Positions 50,761 to 59,427 of a stretch of DNA of 64,000 bases are shown here, in pieces. Source of the DNA: Halomonas halophila (GTDB lineage: Bacteria; Pseudomonadota; Gammaproteobacteria; Pseudomonadales; Halomonadaceae); NCBI RefSeq assembly GCF_030406665.1, contig NZ_CP129121.1, positions 1-64,000 on the forward strand, given 5' to 3'. A program made the position numbers and the translations under genes. The notes below the pieces were generated by a model, which was not told where the DNA came from, searched no databases, and saw only the letters and a list, made by a program, of their open reading frames with translations. Every line of letters starts with the position of its first letter. The stretch's first letter is position 1.

Positions 50761-51492
50761 ATGGCGATCAAGGCCCCCCGTATCCATGTCGATGCCGCGC
50801 TGGCCGCCGGCGCCGACGTCGTCCTGCCGGAAGGCCCGGCACGCCACGTGGCCCGAGTGCTGCGCCTCGGCGAGGGCGCGCCCCTGAGGCTGTTCGACGG
50901 CCACGGCATCGAGGCCGAGGCGGTGCTGGTCGAGGCCGGTCGCAAGCGCGTGGTGGCCCGCGTCGAGGCGCTCCATGAGGGCCGCGGCGAGTCGCCGCTG
51001 GCGGTGCACCTGGGTCAGGCGATCTCCAAGGGCGATCGCATGGACTACGCGATCCAGAAGGCCGTGGAGCTGGGCGTGGCCGAGATCACCCCGCTCTACA
51101 CCGAGCACGGCGACGTGCGCCTCAAGGGCGAGCGCGAGGCGAAGAAGCTGGCCCACTGGCAGGCCGTGGCCGCCAGCGCCTGCGAGCAGTGCGGCCGCGC
51201 CACCGTGCCGCCGGTGCATCCGCCGGTCGGGCTCGCCGACTGGTTGGCCGGCCGCGACGAGGCGCTGCGCCTGGTGCTGCATCCCGGCACTCCGGGCGCC
51301 CTCGACCGCGAGGACGCCATCGCCCGCGCGGCGCTGCTGATCGGCCCCGAGGGCGGCCTCTCGGACGCCGAGATCGACGCCGCCACCGCCGCCGACTTTG
51401 CCGCCCTGACCCTGGGGCCGCGCATCCTGCGCACCGAGACCGCCCCGGTGGTCGCCCTGACGCTGCTGCAGGATCGTTTCGGGGACGTCTGA
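50761..51492 (+). CDS. rsmE: 16S rRNA m3U1498 methyltransferase
   Basis: A SPOUT-fold methyltransferase using S-adenosylmethionine. The 243 residues open with a PUA-like domain (RHVARVLRLGEGAPLRLFDG). It then has KGDRMDYAIQKAVELGVAEITPLYTEH, a motif with SACEQCGR, the knotted-loop LLIGPEGGLSDAEID and the C-terminal LGPRILRTETAPVVAL. I chose ATG 50761, with AGGAGAG just upstream; the longer frame runs back into secB. It is followed by the CvfB-like gene. Confidence 0.96.
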   Translation: MAIKAPRIHVDAALAAGADVVLPEGPARHVARVLRLGEGAPLRLFDGHGIEAEAVLVEAGRKRVVARVEALHEGRGESPLAVHLGQAISKGDRMDYAIQKAVELGVAEITPLYTEHGDVRLKGEREAKKLAHWQAVAASACEQCGRATVPPVHPPVGLADWLAGRDEALRLVLHPGTPGALDREDAIARAALLIGPEGGLSDAEIDAATAADFAALTLGPRILRTETAPVVALTLLQDRFGDV

Positions 51493-51584
51493 GCCCCGTT
51501 CGCTCCTCCCCCTCGCGCCCGGCGCCTTTTCCCGTCGTCGGGCCGCGCCCATAATGACGGCACACTCGCAGTGGAATCCCGATC

Positions 51585-52307
51585 ATGTCCGACTCCCGCC
51601 GATCCGCCCCACGCGCGGCCCATTCCCGTCGTGAGCCCATGCGCCGCACCCGCGAGCCGCGAGCCAGCGTCGGCGAGGTCGCCTACCTGCCGGTGGTGAA
51701 GGTCAACGAGACCGGCGCCTTCCTCGACTGGGGCCACTCGCGGGACCTGCTGCTGCCCTTCGGCGAGCAGCGCTTCCGTCCCACGGTGGGACGCCGGGTG
51801 CTGGTGATGATCCGCGAGGATGACCGCGAACGGCCCTTCGCCACCCAGCGCCTCGACCGCTACCTCGACGATCATGCCGAGGGCCTGGCCGCCGGCAGCG
51901 CCGTGGCGCTGGTGATCGCCGACCAGACCGATCTCGGTTACAAGGCGGTGGTCGACGGCCGCTTCTGGGGCCTGCTCTACCACGACGACGTGACCCGGCC
52001 GCTGCGCCGCGGCCAGCGCCTGGAGGGCCACGTGAAGCGGGTCCGCGAGGACGGCCGCCTGGACCTGTCGCTGCTGCCGCCGGGCCCGGCGCGGCTGGAC
52101 GTGGTCGGCGAGGCCGTGCTCAAGGCGCTGCGCGAGAGCGGCGGCTACCTGCCGCTCTCCGACGCCAGCCCCGCCGGCGAGATCAAGGCCCGGCTCGGGG
52201 TCAGCAAGAACGCCTTCAAGCAGGCCATCGGCCGGCTCTACAAGCAGCGCCGCATCACCATCGAGAGCGGCGGTATCCGCTTCGCGCCCGGCGGGGAGCA
52301 GGACTGA
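51585..52307 (+). CDS. CvfB-like S1-domain RNA-binding protein
   Basis: A 240-residue protein whose segments look like tandem S1-type domains (VGEVAYLPVVKVNETGAFLDWGHSRDLLLPF; RRGQRLEGHVKRVREDGRLDLSLL) followed by a winged-helix C-terminus (LGVSKNAFKQAIGRLYKQRRI). That layout is the one of CvfB/YitL, RNA-binding proteins of uncertain general role. The N-terminal 25 residues are basic and poorly conserved, so an internal start at 51639 is possible. No obvious operon link with gshB beyond the 84-base gap. Confidence 0.82.
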   Translation: MSDSRRSAPRAAHSRREPMRRTREPRASVGEVAYLPVVKVNETGAFLDWGHSRDLLLPFGEQRFRPTVGRRVLVMIREDDRERPFATQRLDRYLDDHAEGLAAGSAVALVIADQTDLGYKAVVDGRFWGLLYHDDVTRPLRRGQRLEGHVKRVREDGRLDLSLLPPGPARLDVVGEAVLKALRESGGYLPLSDASPAGEIKARLGVSKNAFKQAIGRLYKQRRITIESGGIRFAPGGEQD

Positions 52308-52391
52308 GCGCCTTGGAGTCCATGGCGGCCCTGCGGCATACTGCCAGCCATCATTCCCCGCCGGGATCGCCCGGCGCCGACGAGTAGAACG

Positions 52392-53360
52392 ATGAGCCAA
52401 CGCCCCCTCAAGGTCGGCGTGGTGATGGATTCCATCGCCGACCTCAGCTTCAAGAAGGACACCAGCCTGGCCATGCTGTGGGCCGCCCAGGACCGCGGCT
52501 GGTCGTTGCACTACATGGAGCAGGAAGACCTGTTCCTGCGCGACGGCCGGGCCCACGCCCGGATGTGCGACCTCGAGGTGTTCCGCGACGCCGAGCGCTG
52601 GTACGCGCTGGGCGAGGCCGAGGCGCGCCCGCTGGCCGAGCTCGACGTGGTGCTGATGCGCAAGGACCCGCCGGTGGACGGCCACTTCCTCAACGCCGTG
52701 CACCTGCTGGGCTTCGCCGAGCGCGAGGGCGTGCTGGTGGTGAACCCCACCCGCGCGTTGCTGGAGTGCAACGAGAAGCTGTTCGCCCAGCAGTTCCCGC
52801 AGTGCTGCGCGCCGACCCTGGTGTCCTGCCGCGATGCCGAACTGCGCGCCTTCCACGCCGAACACGGCGACGTCATCCTCAAGCCCCTCGACGGCATGGG
52901 CGGCAGCGGCATCTTCCACGTCCAGCCGGACGGCCGTAACCTTGGCGCGATCATCGAGACTCTCACCGAGGGCGGCCGGCGCCAGATCATGGCCCAGCGC
53001 TACCTGCCGGAGATCAAGGACGGCGACACCCGCATCCTGCTGGTCGACGGCGAGCCGGTCGAGTTCGGGCTGGCGCGCATTCCCAGCGCCGGCGAGACTC
53101 GCGGCAACCTGGCCGCCGGCGGCCAGGGCGTCAGCCGCGAGCTGACCGACCGCGATCGCTGGCTGATCGGCCAGGTGCAGCCGATGATCCGCGAGAAGGG
53201 CCTGATGTTCGTCGGCCTGGACGTGATCGGCGACTACATCACCGAGATCAACGTCACCAGCCCGACCTGCGTGCGCGAGATCGACGACCAGCGCGGCACC
53301 GACATCGCCGGCCAGCTGATGGACGCCGTCGCCGACCGCCTCGCCGCGCGCCGGGGCTGA
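52392..53360 (+). CDS. gshB: glutathione synthetase
   Basis: An ATP-grasp enzyme joining gamma-glutamylcysteine and glycine. The 322 residues have VGVVMDSIADLSFKKDTSLAM, RKDPPVDGHFLNAVHLL, NPTRALLECNEKLFAQQF, KPLDGMGGSGIF (ATP grasp) and the C-terminal DVIGDYITEINVTSPTCVREID. It starts gshB-tonB-like-yqgE-ruvX, a gene order known from Pseudomonas and relatives. Confidence 0.97.
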   Translation: MSQRPLKVGVVMDSIADLSFKKDTSLAMLWAAQDRGWSLHYMEQEDLFLRDGRAHARMCDLEVFRDAERWYALGEAEARPLAELDVVLMRKDPPVDGHFLNAVHLLGFAEREGVLVVNPTRALLECNEKLFAQQFPQCCAPTLVSCRDAELRAFHAEHGDVILKPLDGMGGSGIFHVQPDGRNLGAIIETLTEGGRRQIMAQRYLPEIKDGDTRILLVDGEPVEFGLARIPSAGETRGNLAAGGQGVSRELTDRDRWLIGQVQPMIREKGLMFVGLDVIGDYITEINVTSPTCVREIDDQRGTDIAGQLMDAVADRLAARRG

Positions 53361-53376
53361 CCCGGGAGACGCCACC

Positions 53377-54300
53377 GTGGCCGCCCCCGTCAACGACCCG
53401 ATCCGCTATGCGCCGGTGACGCGCTCTTACCGCTACTGGCTGGCCTGGGCGGTGTCGCTGCTGCTGCATCTGGCGGTGATCGGCGTGGTGGCCAGCCGCC
53501 AGTTCGCCCCGGCGCCGCCGGAGCGCACCAGCCTCGACGTGGTGCTGGTGACACGGCCCGCCGAGGCGCCGGTGACGGCCGAGGCGCTGGCCGAGTCGGC
53601 CCAGCGCGCCGCCGGCGAGGCGGTGGAATCGCCGCCGGCGGAGTCCCATGCCGCGCCCCGGGCCGAGTCGTCGGTACCGCCGGCGGAGGTCGAGCGGGCG
53701 GTGGACCCGGCCTCGCCGGCCGAGCCCGAGGCCCAGGCGCCCCCCGAACCCGAGGCGCGCCCGCTGCCGGAGGCGCCGGCCACCGCCGAGCGACCGCGGC
53801 AGACGGCCAGCCCCGAGCCGCGCGAGAGTGCGCCCCGCTCGGCCGAGGCCACGGCCCCCGCGGCCGCCAGCGTGCCCTCGACCTCGGGGCGCGATCTGCT
53901 GGCCCAGGCCACCGCCAGCATCCGTGAGCAGGGGCTGTCCGCCGACTATGCCGGCGACGCTGCCGGGGCGGTGCGGCCGGCGGCCCAGCGGGCCGCCGAG
54001 GCCCGCTACATCGACGACTGGACGCGCCGGGTCGAGGACTACGGCAACCGCGTCCATCCGGCGCCGCCAGCGCTGGATGGCCAGCTGCGGATCCGCGTGG
54101 TGATCGGCCGCGACGGTCAGGTCAGGCGGGCGGAAGTGATACAATCCTCGGGACATTCCGAACTCGATCAGGCGGCCCTGGACACCGTCCACGGCGCCGC
54201 GCCGTACCGCCCCTTCGATGCGGGCATGGGCGAGCTGGACAGCCTGTCCATCACCCGCATCTGGCGGTTCGGCGAAGGCAACGATTACGGCGTGCGCTAG
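53377..54300 (+). CDS. TonB-family energy-transducing protein
   Basis: A 307-residue protein with a cytoplasmic start, one membrane span (residues 23-41, WAVSLLLHLAVIGVVAS) and a long Pro/Glu/Ala-rich periplasmic stretch to about 170. A C-terminal TonB-like domain has WTRRVEDYGNRVHPAP, LRIRVVIGRDGQVRRAEVIQSSGH and APYRPFDAGM. The start is a GTG at 53377. It is the standard TonB-like gene between gshB and yqgE; no exbBD genes are present here, so its motor partners lie elsewhere. Which receptors it serves is unknown. Confidence 0.88.
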   Translation: MAAPVNDPIRYAPVTRSYRYWLAWAVSLLLHLAVIGVVASRQFAPAPPERTSLDVVLVTRPAEAPVTAEALAESAQRAAGEAVESPPAESHAAPRAESSVPPAEVERAVDPASPAEPEAQAPPEPEARPLPEAPATAERPRQTASPEPRESAPRSAEATAPAAASVPSTSGRDLLAQATASIREQGLSADYAGDAAGAVRPAAQRAAEARYIDDWTRRVEDYGNRVHPAPPALDGQLRIRVVIGRDGQVRRAEVIQSSGHSELDQAALDTVHGAAPYRPFDAGMGELDSLSITRIWRFGEGNDYGVR

Positions 54301-54372
54301 GCACCGGACGACGGCGCGCGCAGACACACGGCAGGCGCGCCCGATGCGCGCCGCCTTCCGCTGGGGAGCTCC

Positions 54373-54933
54373 ATGCAAAGCTTGAAAAACCACTTCCTGA
54401 TGGCGATGCCGCACCTGGAAGATCCCAATTTCGCCGGCACCCTCAGCTACCTCTGCGACCACGACGACAAGGGCACCATGGGCGTGATCGTCAATCACCC
54501 CATGGAGGAGCTGACCCTCGAGGCGCTGTTCGAGCAGCTCGAGCTCGAGTGCAGCACCAGCCCTCACCTCAGCGCCCCCGTCTACTACGGCGGCCCGGTG
54601 CACAAGGACCGCGGCTTCATCCTCCACGAGGGTGACAGCCAGCAGTGGGACTCCAGCCTGCAGGTGACCGACGACATCGCCCTGACCACCTCCATGGACG
54701 TGCTCGAGGCGCTGGCCGCCGGCCGTGGCCCGGAGAAGTTCCTGGTCTGCCTGGGCTGCGCCGGCTGGGAATCCGGTCAGCTCGAGCAGGAGCTGATGGA
54801 CAACACCTGGCTGACCGTGGAGGGCCGTGCCGACGTGCTCTTCGAGGTGCCGCCGGAGCAGCGCCTGAGCGCCAGCGCCAATCTGCTGGGCGTCGATCTG
54901 AACCTGATGACCCGCGAAGCGGGCCACAGCTGA
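54373..54933 (+). CDS. yqgE: UPF0301 family protein YqgE
   Basis: A 186-residue conserved protein of unknown biochemical function. Characteristic blocks are FLMAMPHLEDPNFAGTLSYLCDHDDKG, GVIVNHPMEELTLEALFEQL, PVYYGGPVHKDRGFILHE and LGCAGWESGQLEQELMDNTWLT. It sits directly before ruvX, the usual arrangement. Confidence 0.95.
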   Translation: MQSLKNHFLMAMPHLEDPNFAGTLSYLCDHDDKGTMGVIVNHPMEELTLEALFEQLELECSTSPHLSAPVYYGGPVHKDRGFILHEGDSQQWDSSLQVTDDIALTTSMDVLEALAAGRGPEKFLVCLGCAGWESGQLEQELMDNTWLTVEGRADVLFEVPPEQRLSASANLLGVDLNLMTREAGHS

Positions 54934-54984
54934 TATGAAAGGAGCGGCCTGCGCTCGCTCAGGCGGCGTCGCCCGGAGGGACTC

Positions 54985-55419
54985 ATGAGCGGTCAGCGCC
55001 TGATACTGGGCTTCGACTTCGGCACCCGGCGCATCGGTGTGGCGGTGGGCAACGAGCTCACCGCCAGCGCCCGGGCGCTGGAACCGCTGCCGGCGCGCGA
55101 CGGCATCCCCGACTGGGACCAGATCGCGCGGCTGGTGGAGGAGTGGCGGCCCGACCTGTTCGTGGTCGGCCTGCCGCTCAACATGGACGGCAGCGAGAGC
55201 GTGATGAGCACCCGTGCGCGCAAGTTCGGCAAGCGGCTCTACGGCCGCTACGGCGTGCCCTGCGAGATGGCCGACGAGCGCGGCTCGACCCACGAGGCCA
55301 AGAGCATCGCCCGGGAGGCCGGGCACCGCGGCAACTACCGCGAGGACAGCGTCGACGGCCTGGCCGCGGTGCTGATTCTCGAAGGCTGGCTGGCCGACCG
55401 GGAAGGCCTGCCCCGCTAG
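54985..55419 (+). CDS. ruvX: Holliday junction resolvase-like RNase YqgF/RuvX
   Basis: An RNase H-fold nuclease linked to 16S rRNA 5'-end maturation. The 144 residues have the first acidic motif LGFDFGTRRIGVAVGNE, VVGLPLNMDGSESVMSTRARKF, and the C-terminal acidic motif MADERGSTHEAKS with DSVDGLAAVLILEGWL. Its stop TAG shares the bases CTAG with the stop of the convergent membrane-protein gene, giving a 4-base overlap. Confidence 0.95.
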   Translation: MSGQRLILGFDFGTRRIGVAVGNELTASARALEPLPARDGIPDWDQIARLVEEWRPDLFVVGLPLNMDGSESVMSTRARKFGKRLYGRYGVPCEMADERGSTHEAKSIAREAGHRGNYREDSVDGLAAVLILEGWLADREGLPR

Positions 55420-56087
55420 GCCGTTCCCTCCTGCTTGCCTGCGGCGTCCGGCCCGCGGCGCGGCCCGCCGAGGGCTTCCCGCACGTCGATGCCGGCGAAC
55501 GTCTCGATGAAGAAGGCCAGCGTGGCGGGGCGTCGGAAGCACGCTTCGAAGCGCTCCGCCGCCTCGCCCCGGCCGCGCTCCACCCGTGCCAGGTAGCGCC
55601 CGCCCTCGCGGCTGACGCGCACCACGGCCGGGTGGAGAGTGTCCCGCCCCTGCATCGTCAGCTCCCGCTCGTGTTCCAGGCGCTCGCTCAGGGCCGCCCC
55701 GTCCTCGAGCTCGGCGGGTGTGGCCCACAGGTCCTGGTCGTGATCGCCGTAGCGGAACAGCAGCAGCGCCGGCGGCGCGGCGAAGATGCTGTAGGCCAGC
55801 AGCCAGGTGAGCTCGGTGCCGGAGGGCGAGCCCGCGATCAGCCGCCAGACGCTGACGGCGATGCCCAGCACCAGCACCCCGACGAAGGGGCGCCAGCTGC
55901 GGAAGCTCATGACCCGCCGGCCGCGCAGATAGCCCCAGAGCCCGGCCACGGTCACCGCGCCGATAGCCAGGTAAAGCAGCGCCAGCGGCGTGCCGCCGCC
56001 CATCACCACGGCGGTCACACCCACCGCTAGCAGCGCGGTATAGAAGATCGCCAGCAGCGCATAGGCCCGTTTCAGGTTCATCGGCAC
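55416..56087 (-). CDS. membrane protein of unknown function
   Basis: A 223-residue protein with about four hydrophobic segments in its first 110 residues (AYALLAIFYTALLAVGVTAVVM; TPLALLYLAIGAVTVAGLW; FVGVLVLGIAVSVW; LAYSIFAAPPALLLFRYG). A soluble charged C-terminal domain follows, with a VVRVSREGGRYLARVERG stretch. I do not recognise the family. It is transcribed away from the permease and overlaps the ruvX stop by 4 bases. Its neighbourhood gives no functional hint. Confidence 0.72.
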   Translation of the reverse strand: MPMNLKRAYALLAIFYTALLAVGVTAVVMGGGTPLALLYLAIGAVTVAGLWGYLRGRRVMSFRSWRPFVGVLVLGIAVSVWRLIAGSPSGTELTWLLAYSIFAAPPALLLFRYGDHDQDLWATPAELEDGAALSERLEHERELTMQGRDTLHPAVVRVSREGGRYLARVERGRGEAAERFEACFRRPATLAFFIETFAGIDVREALGGPRRGPDAAGKQEGTA

Positions 56088-56245
56088 GCCCTCCCGTCGC
56101 TAGGTGGTGTTCCTGCCAGCTTAGGAGAATCCCGCCGATCGGGCCCATCGGGCCGGGCAAGGCTTTGCAGCGTTGGCGGTCATCCACGTCGACGGTCCTG
56201 GCGGATATCCGGGGCGGCGGGCCGCCGCCCCGTTGAACGCCGGGC

Positions 56246-57568
56246 TCAGCCCTCGATGCTGAGCTCGGGCGTCGGCCGCTGGAAGCCGCGCGTCATCCAG
56301 GTCAGCCACAGCGCCCCGCAGGCCAGCCAGGCGCCACCGAGCAGGATCGCCTTGGCATCGAGGCTCGCCATCAGCCACAGGATGGCGCCCAGGCCGATCA
56401 ACGGACAGACCAGGAACCACAGGGTGTTGAGGCCGCCACGCCGTCTTTCCCGCAGGTAGTAGTGAGCGATGACCGAGGCGTTGACCAGTGCGAAGGCCAG
56501 GAAGGCGCCGAAGTTGATGAACGAGGCCGCGGACAGCACGTCCAGCGTCAGGGCCAGCAGGGCCACGGCGGCGCTCAGCATCAGGCCGCCCACCGGGGTA
56601 CCGAAGCGACCGAGTTGGCCCAGCAGGCGCTTGGGCAGCACATCGTCGCGGCCCATGGCATACAGCAGTCGCGAGCCGCTGGCCTGGGCGGCGATCCCGG
56701 AGGCGAACTGCCCCACCACGAGGCCGATCAGGAACAGCGAGACGAACATATCGCCGCCGATGTTGCGGGCGATGTCGTAGGCCGCCGCATCCGGATTGGC
56801 GAAATCGTGGCCGGGAGCTGCCAGCTGCACGAAGTACGAGACAACGATGAAGATCAGCCCGCCGCAGAGGGTGATCAGCAGGATCGCCCTGGGCAGGGTG
56901 CGCTTCGGCTCATGGGTCTCCTCGGTGAGGGTGGTCACCGCATCGAAGCCGAGGAAGGAATAGCAGGCCACCGCGGCCCCGGCCATCAACTGTGGCAGGG
57001 GAAAGCCCTCGCTGGCGCCGAGGAAGGGCGTCAGGCTCCAGAACGGCTGGGAAGGATCGCCCAGCACGTAGTGCATGGCGAGTCCCACGAAGGCGGTCAG
57101 TACCAGCATCTGCACCAGCATCATCACGCTGTTGACCGCGCTGGCGAGCTTCAGGCCGATCACGTTGATCAGGGTGGTGACGGCGATGAAGGCGAGCAGC
57201 CAGACGGCCACCGGGATCGCCGGGAAGGCCGAGTGCAGGTAGGCGGCGCCGATCAGCCAGATCACCATCGGCAGGAAGAGGTAGTCCAGCAGGATGGCCC
57301 AGCCGGCCATGAAGCCCAGCCGGGCATCGATGGATTTCCTGACGTAGGTGTACGCCGATCCCGCTACCGGGAAGGCGCTGGCCATGCGGCCATAGCTGTG
57401 GGCGGTGAACAGCATGGCGACCAGGGCGGCGATGTAGGCGCCCGAGACGGCGCCTTCGGTGACCACCGCCAGCACGCCGAAGGTGCCGAGCACGATGATG
57501 GGAGTCATGTAGGCCAGGCCGAAGAGCACGACCTGGCCGAGGGTGAGGGGCTTCTTCATGTCGGTCAT
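56246..57568 (-). CDS. APC-family amino acid or polyamine permease, PuuP-like
   Basis: A 440-residue transporter with about twelve hydrophobic spans. It opens with LTLGQVVLFGLAYMTPIIVLGTFGVLA and has GRMASAFPVAGSAYTYVRKSID, CYSFLGFDAVTTLTEETHEPKRTLPRAI and SGIAAQASGSRLLYAMGRDDVLP, all typical of the APC superfamily. The opening resembles the putrescine importer PuuP, but substrate cannot be assigned by eye. It is 70 bases after a nitrilase-family gene on the same strand and is probably in one operon with it, consistent with uptake and breakdown of an amine or amide. Confidence 0.82.
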   Translation of the reverse strand: MTDMKKPLTLGQVVLFGLAYMTPIIVLGTFGVLAVVTEGAVSGAYIAALVAMLFTAHSYGRMASAFPVAGSAYTYVRKSIDARLGFMAGWAILLDYLFLPMVIWLIGAAYLHSAFPAIPVAVWLLAFIAVTTLINVIGLKLASAVNSVMMLVQMLVLTAFVGLAMHYVLGDPSQPFWSLTPFLGASEGFPLPQLMAGAAVACYSFLGFDAVTTLTEETHEPKRTLPRAILLITLCGGLIFIVVSYFVQLAAPGHDFANPDAAAYDIARNIGGDMFVSLFLIGLVVGQFASGIAAQASGSRLLYAMGRDDVLPKRLLGQLGRFGTPVGGLMLSAAVALLALTLDVLSAASFINFGAFLAFALVNASVIAHYYLRERRRGGLNTLWFLVCPLIGLGAILWLMASLDAKAILLGGAWLACGALWLTWMTRGFQRPTPELSIEG

Positions 57569-57638
57569 GGTGTTGTCCCGCTTGTGGTTGTTGTGGGGGA
57601 AGCTGCCGGCCGCTCGGTGAGACGGGCCGGGGGGCGGA

Positions 57639-58451
57639 TCACTCGAATCGCCAGCCGGGACCCCGCGGCGTGTCCTCGCGGGTGCCCGCGAGGCCGATCC
57701 GGCGATCGGCGAGATAGTCGTAGTCGCGGCGGGCGTCCGCGAGGCGCTGGCGGTCGAGGGAGAGAGCCGCGATATCGCGGTCGCGACCGGCGTGGAACAG
57801 TAGCTCGCCGTCGGGAGCGACCAGGGCGCTGCCCCCGGCGAAGGTGAAGCCGGCTCCCTCGCCGCAGCGGTTGGTCATGGCCAGGAAGCACTGGTTGTCC
57901 TGGGCACGGGCCTGGGCGGCGCGCGTGTGCACGGGGCCATAGGGGTCCATGTTGCCGTTGGTCACGATCAGCAGGTCGGCCCCGAGCTGTGCGATGCCCC
58001 TGGCGACTTCGGGGAACTCTAGGTCGTAGCAGATCATCAGCCCGATGGTGTGGCCCCGCCACCGGGTGCAGCCGAGCCGGTCGCCGGGGGTGACCAGGTC
58101 ACGCTCGTCGGGCCACAAGTGGGTCTTGCGATAGCGCAGGGCGACCCCGTCCTCCGGGGTGATCAGGACCGTGGTGTTGAACACCCGCTTGCCGTCTCGT
58201 TCGAGCAGGCCCAGCGCCAGGGCGCAGTCCTGCTCGCGGCTGGCCTCGATCAACCGGGCGATCTCGGGGCCGTCGAGGCTCAGGGCGCGGTCGATGACGT
58301 GGCCCTCCTCGGCGAAGCCGGTCAGATGGGTCTCGGGAAACACGATTAATGAGACCTCGGGGCCCTGGGCGGCGATGACCGCCAGGGCCTCGCCGAGGTT
58401 GTGCGCGATATCGCCCTCTCGTCCGGGGAGCTGCGCCAGTGTCAGTTGCAT
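57639..58451 (-). CDS. carbon-nitrogen hydrolase, DavA/R-amidase-like
   Basis: A nitrilase-superfamily amidase of 270 residues. The Glu-Lys-Cys triad appears in VFPETHLTGF, RYRKTHLW and GLMICYDLEFPE. The later block RAAQARAQDNQCFLAMTNRCGEG resembles 5-aminovaleramidase DavA and R-stereoselective amidases. It is followed by the PuuP-like permease. The divergent LuxR-type regulator starts 132 bases away, so a small inducible amine or amide uptake-and-hydrolysis unit is inferred. The true substrate is unknown. Confidence 0.83.
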   Translation of the reverse strand: MQLTLAQLPGREGDIAHNLGEALAVIAAQGPEVSLIVFPETHLTGFAEEGHVIDRALSLDGPEIARLIEASREQDCALALGLLERDGKRVFNTTVLITPEDGVALRYRKTHLWPDERDLVTPGDRLGCTRWRGHTIGLMICYDLEFPEVARGIAQLGADLLIVTNGNMDPYGPVHTRAAQARAQDNQCFLAMTNRCGEGAGFTFAGGSALVAPDGELLFHAGRDRDIAALSLDRQRLADARRDYDYLADRRIGLAGTREDTPRGPGWRFE

Positions 58452-58583
58452 GCTTGCCTCCGTTGTGTGTTGTACTCGTCGCCTGGAGTCGCGATATCAC
58501 TCAGTATGCGGATTCCCGTTTCCATGCCTATTCCATGACGGGGTTACCCCTGTAGGGAGAGGCACCGTCGAGCGAGGCCCACC
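58452..58583. promoter_or_regulatory. divergent amidase/LuxR-type regulator promoter region
   Basis: This 132-base interval lies between the divergent amidase and regulator genes. It contains the perfect palindrome GGGGTTACCCC (58540-58550) about 34 bases upstream of the regulator start, a candidate operator. TATTCC and GATATC words are present, but no convincing sigma70 promoter was found. Confidence 0.4.
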
Positions 58584-59405
58584 ATGACACGCCCCCCTTA
58601 TGCTGCCCCGCGCCCTCGGGCACCGGCCGAGCTCCTCGACGAGCTGGACTGGCATCGTGCCTTCGGGAGCCTGCTGAGCCGGGTGGACGAGGACGATTTC
58701 TGGATGGCCGTGGTGCGCCGGCTGGCGCGGCACCTGGCGTTCAACACCTGGGTGGCGTTGATCTTCCACCAGCACCGGCCGCCCACGATCCTGGCGGATA
58801 GCGACGAGGACGACGGGACCGACGAGGCGCTCTTCCAGGACTACCAGCGCGGCCTCTACCTGCTGGATCCCTTCTATGTCGCCTGCCGGGAGGCGAACGA
58901 GTCGGGCCTAGTGACGCTGGACGAGGTGGCGCCCCGCCACTTTCGCCGGACCGAGTACTATCAGCAGTACTTCAGCCGCAACATCGTGGCGGACGAGATC
59001 CAGCTCAATCGGCGGCTGGACGGGGAGCGGACGCTGTGCCTGTCGCTGGGGGCGACGACCCCCTTCGGCAGTGCCGAGCTGGGGGTGCTGCAGCTCGTCC
59101 AGCCCTGGCTGCTGGAGCTGATGCGGCTGCGCATGCATTTCGAGCCGAGCGGCGAGGTGCCGGGCCCGCACCCCTGGCATCCCCATCAGGGAACGTCCGA
59201 GCAGGTGGCGTCACGGCACGGGCTGACCCAGCGTGAGCGCGAGGTCAGCCAACTGATGCTGGGTGGTGGATCGACCAAGGAGATCGCCCGGCGGCTAATG
59301 ATCTCCGTGGAGACCGTGCGGGTCCACAAGAAGCATCTCTACGCCAAGCTGGGCATCAACTCCCAGGCCGAGCTGTTTTCCTTGTTCTGGCAGGAGCGCC
59401 CCTAG
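58584..59405 (+). CDS. LuxR-type transcriptional regulator
   Basis: A 273-residue regulator with an N-terminal sensor-like region (DFWMAVVRRLARHLAFNTWVALIF; LYLLDPFYVACREANES) and a C-terminal LuxR helix-turn-helix (GLTQREREVSQLMLGGGSTKEIARRLMISVETVRVHKKHLYAKLG; quoted in parts GLTQREREVSQLM and STKEIARRLMISVETVRVHK). It lacks a receiver domain and does not look like an acyl-homoserine-lactone receptor. The divergent amidase-permease pair is its probable target. It converges with pyrB, 22 bases between the stops. Confidence 0.85.
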   Translation: MTRPPYAAPRPRAPAELLDELDWHRAFGSLLSRVDEDDFWMAVVRRLARHLAFNTWVALIFHQHRPPTILADSDEDDGTDEALFQDYQRGLYLLDPFYVACREANESGLVTLDEVAPRHFRRTEYYQQYFSRNIVADEIQLNRRLDGERTLCLSLGATTPFGSAELGVLQLVQPWLLELMRLRMHFEPSGEVPGPHPWHPHQGTSEQVASRHGLTQREREVSQLMLGGGSTKEIARRLMISVETVRVHKKHLYAKLGINSQAELFSLFWQERP

Positions 59406-59427
59406 GCGCCTTGCGGAGGTTCGGGGG

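Noticed and set aside
53254..56187. 977-codon minus-strand frame across gshB to ruvX
   Set aside because: It is a long antisense frame covering several well-supported genes, without any domain.
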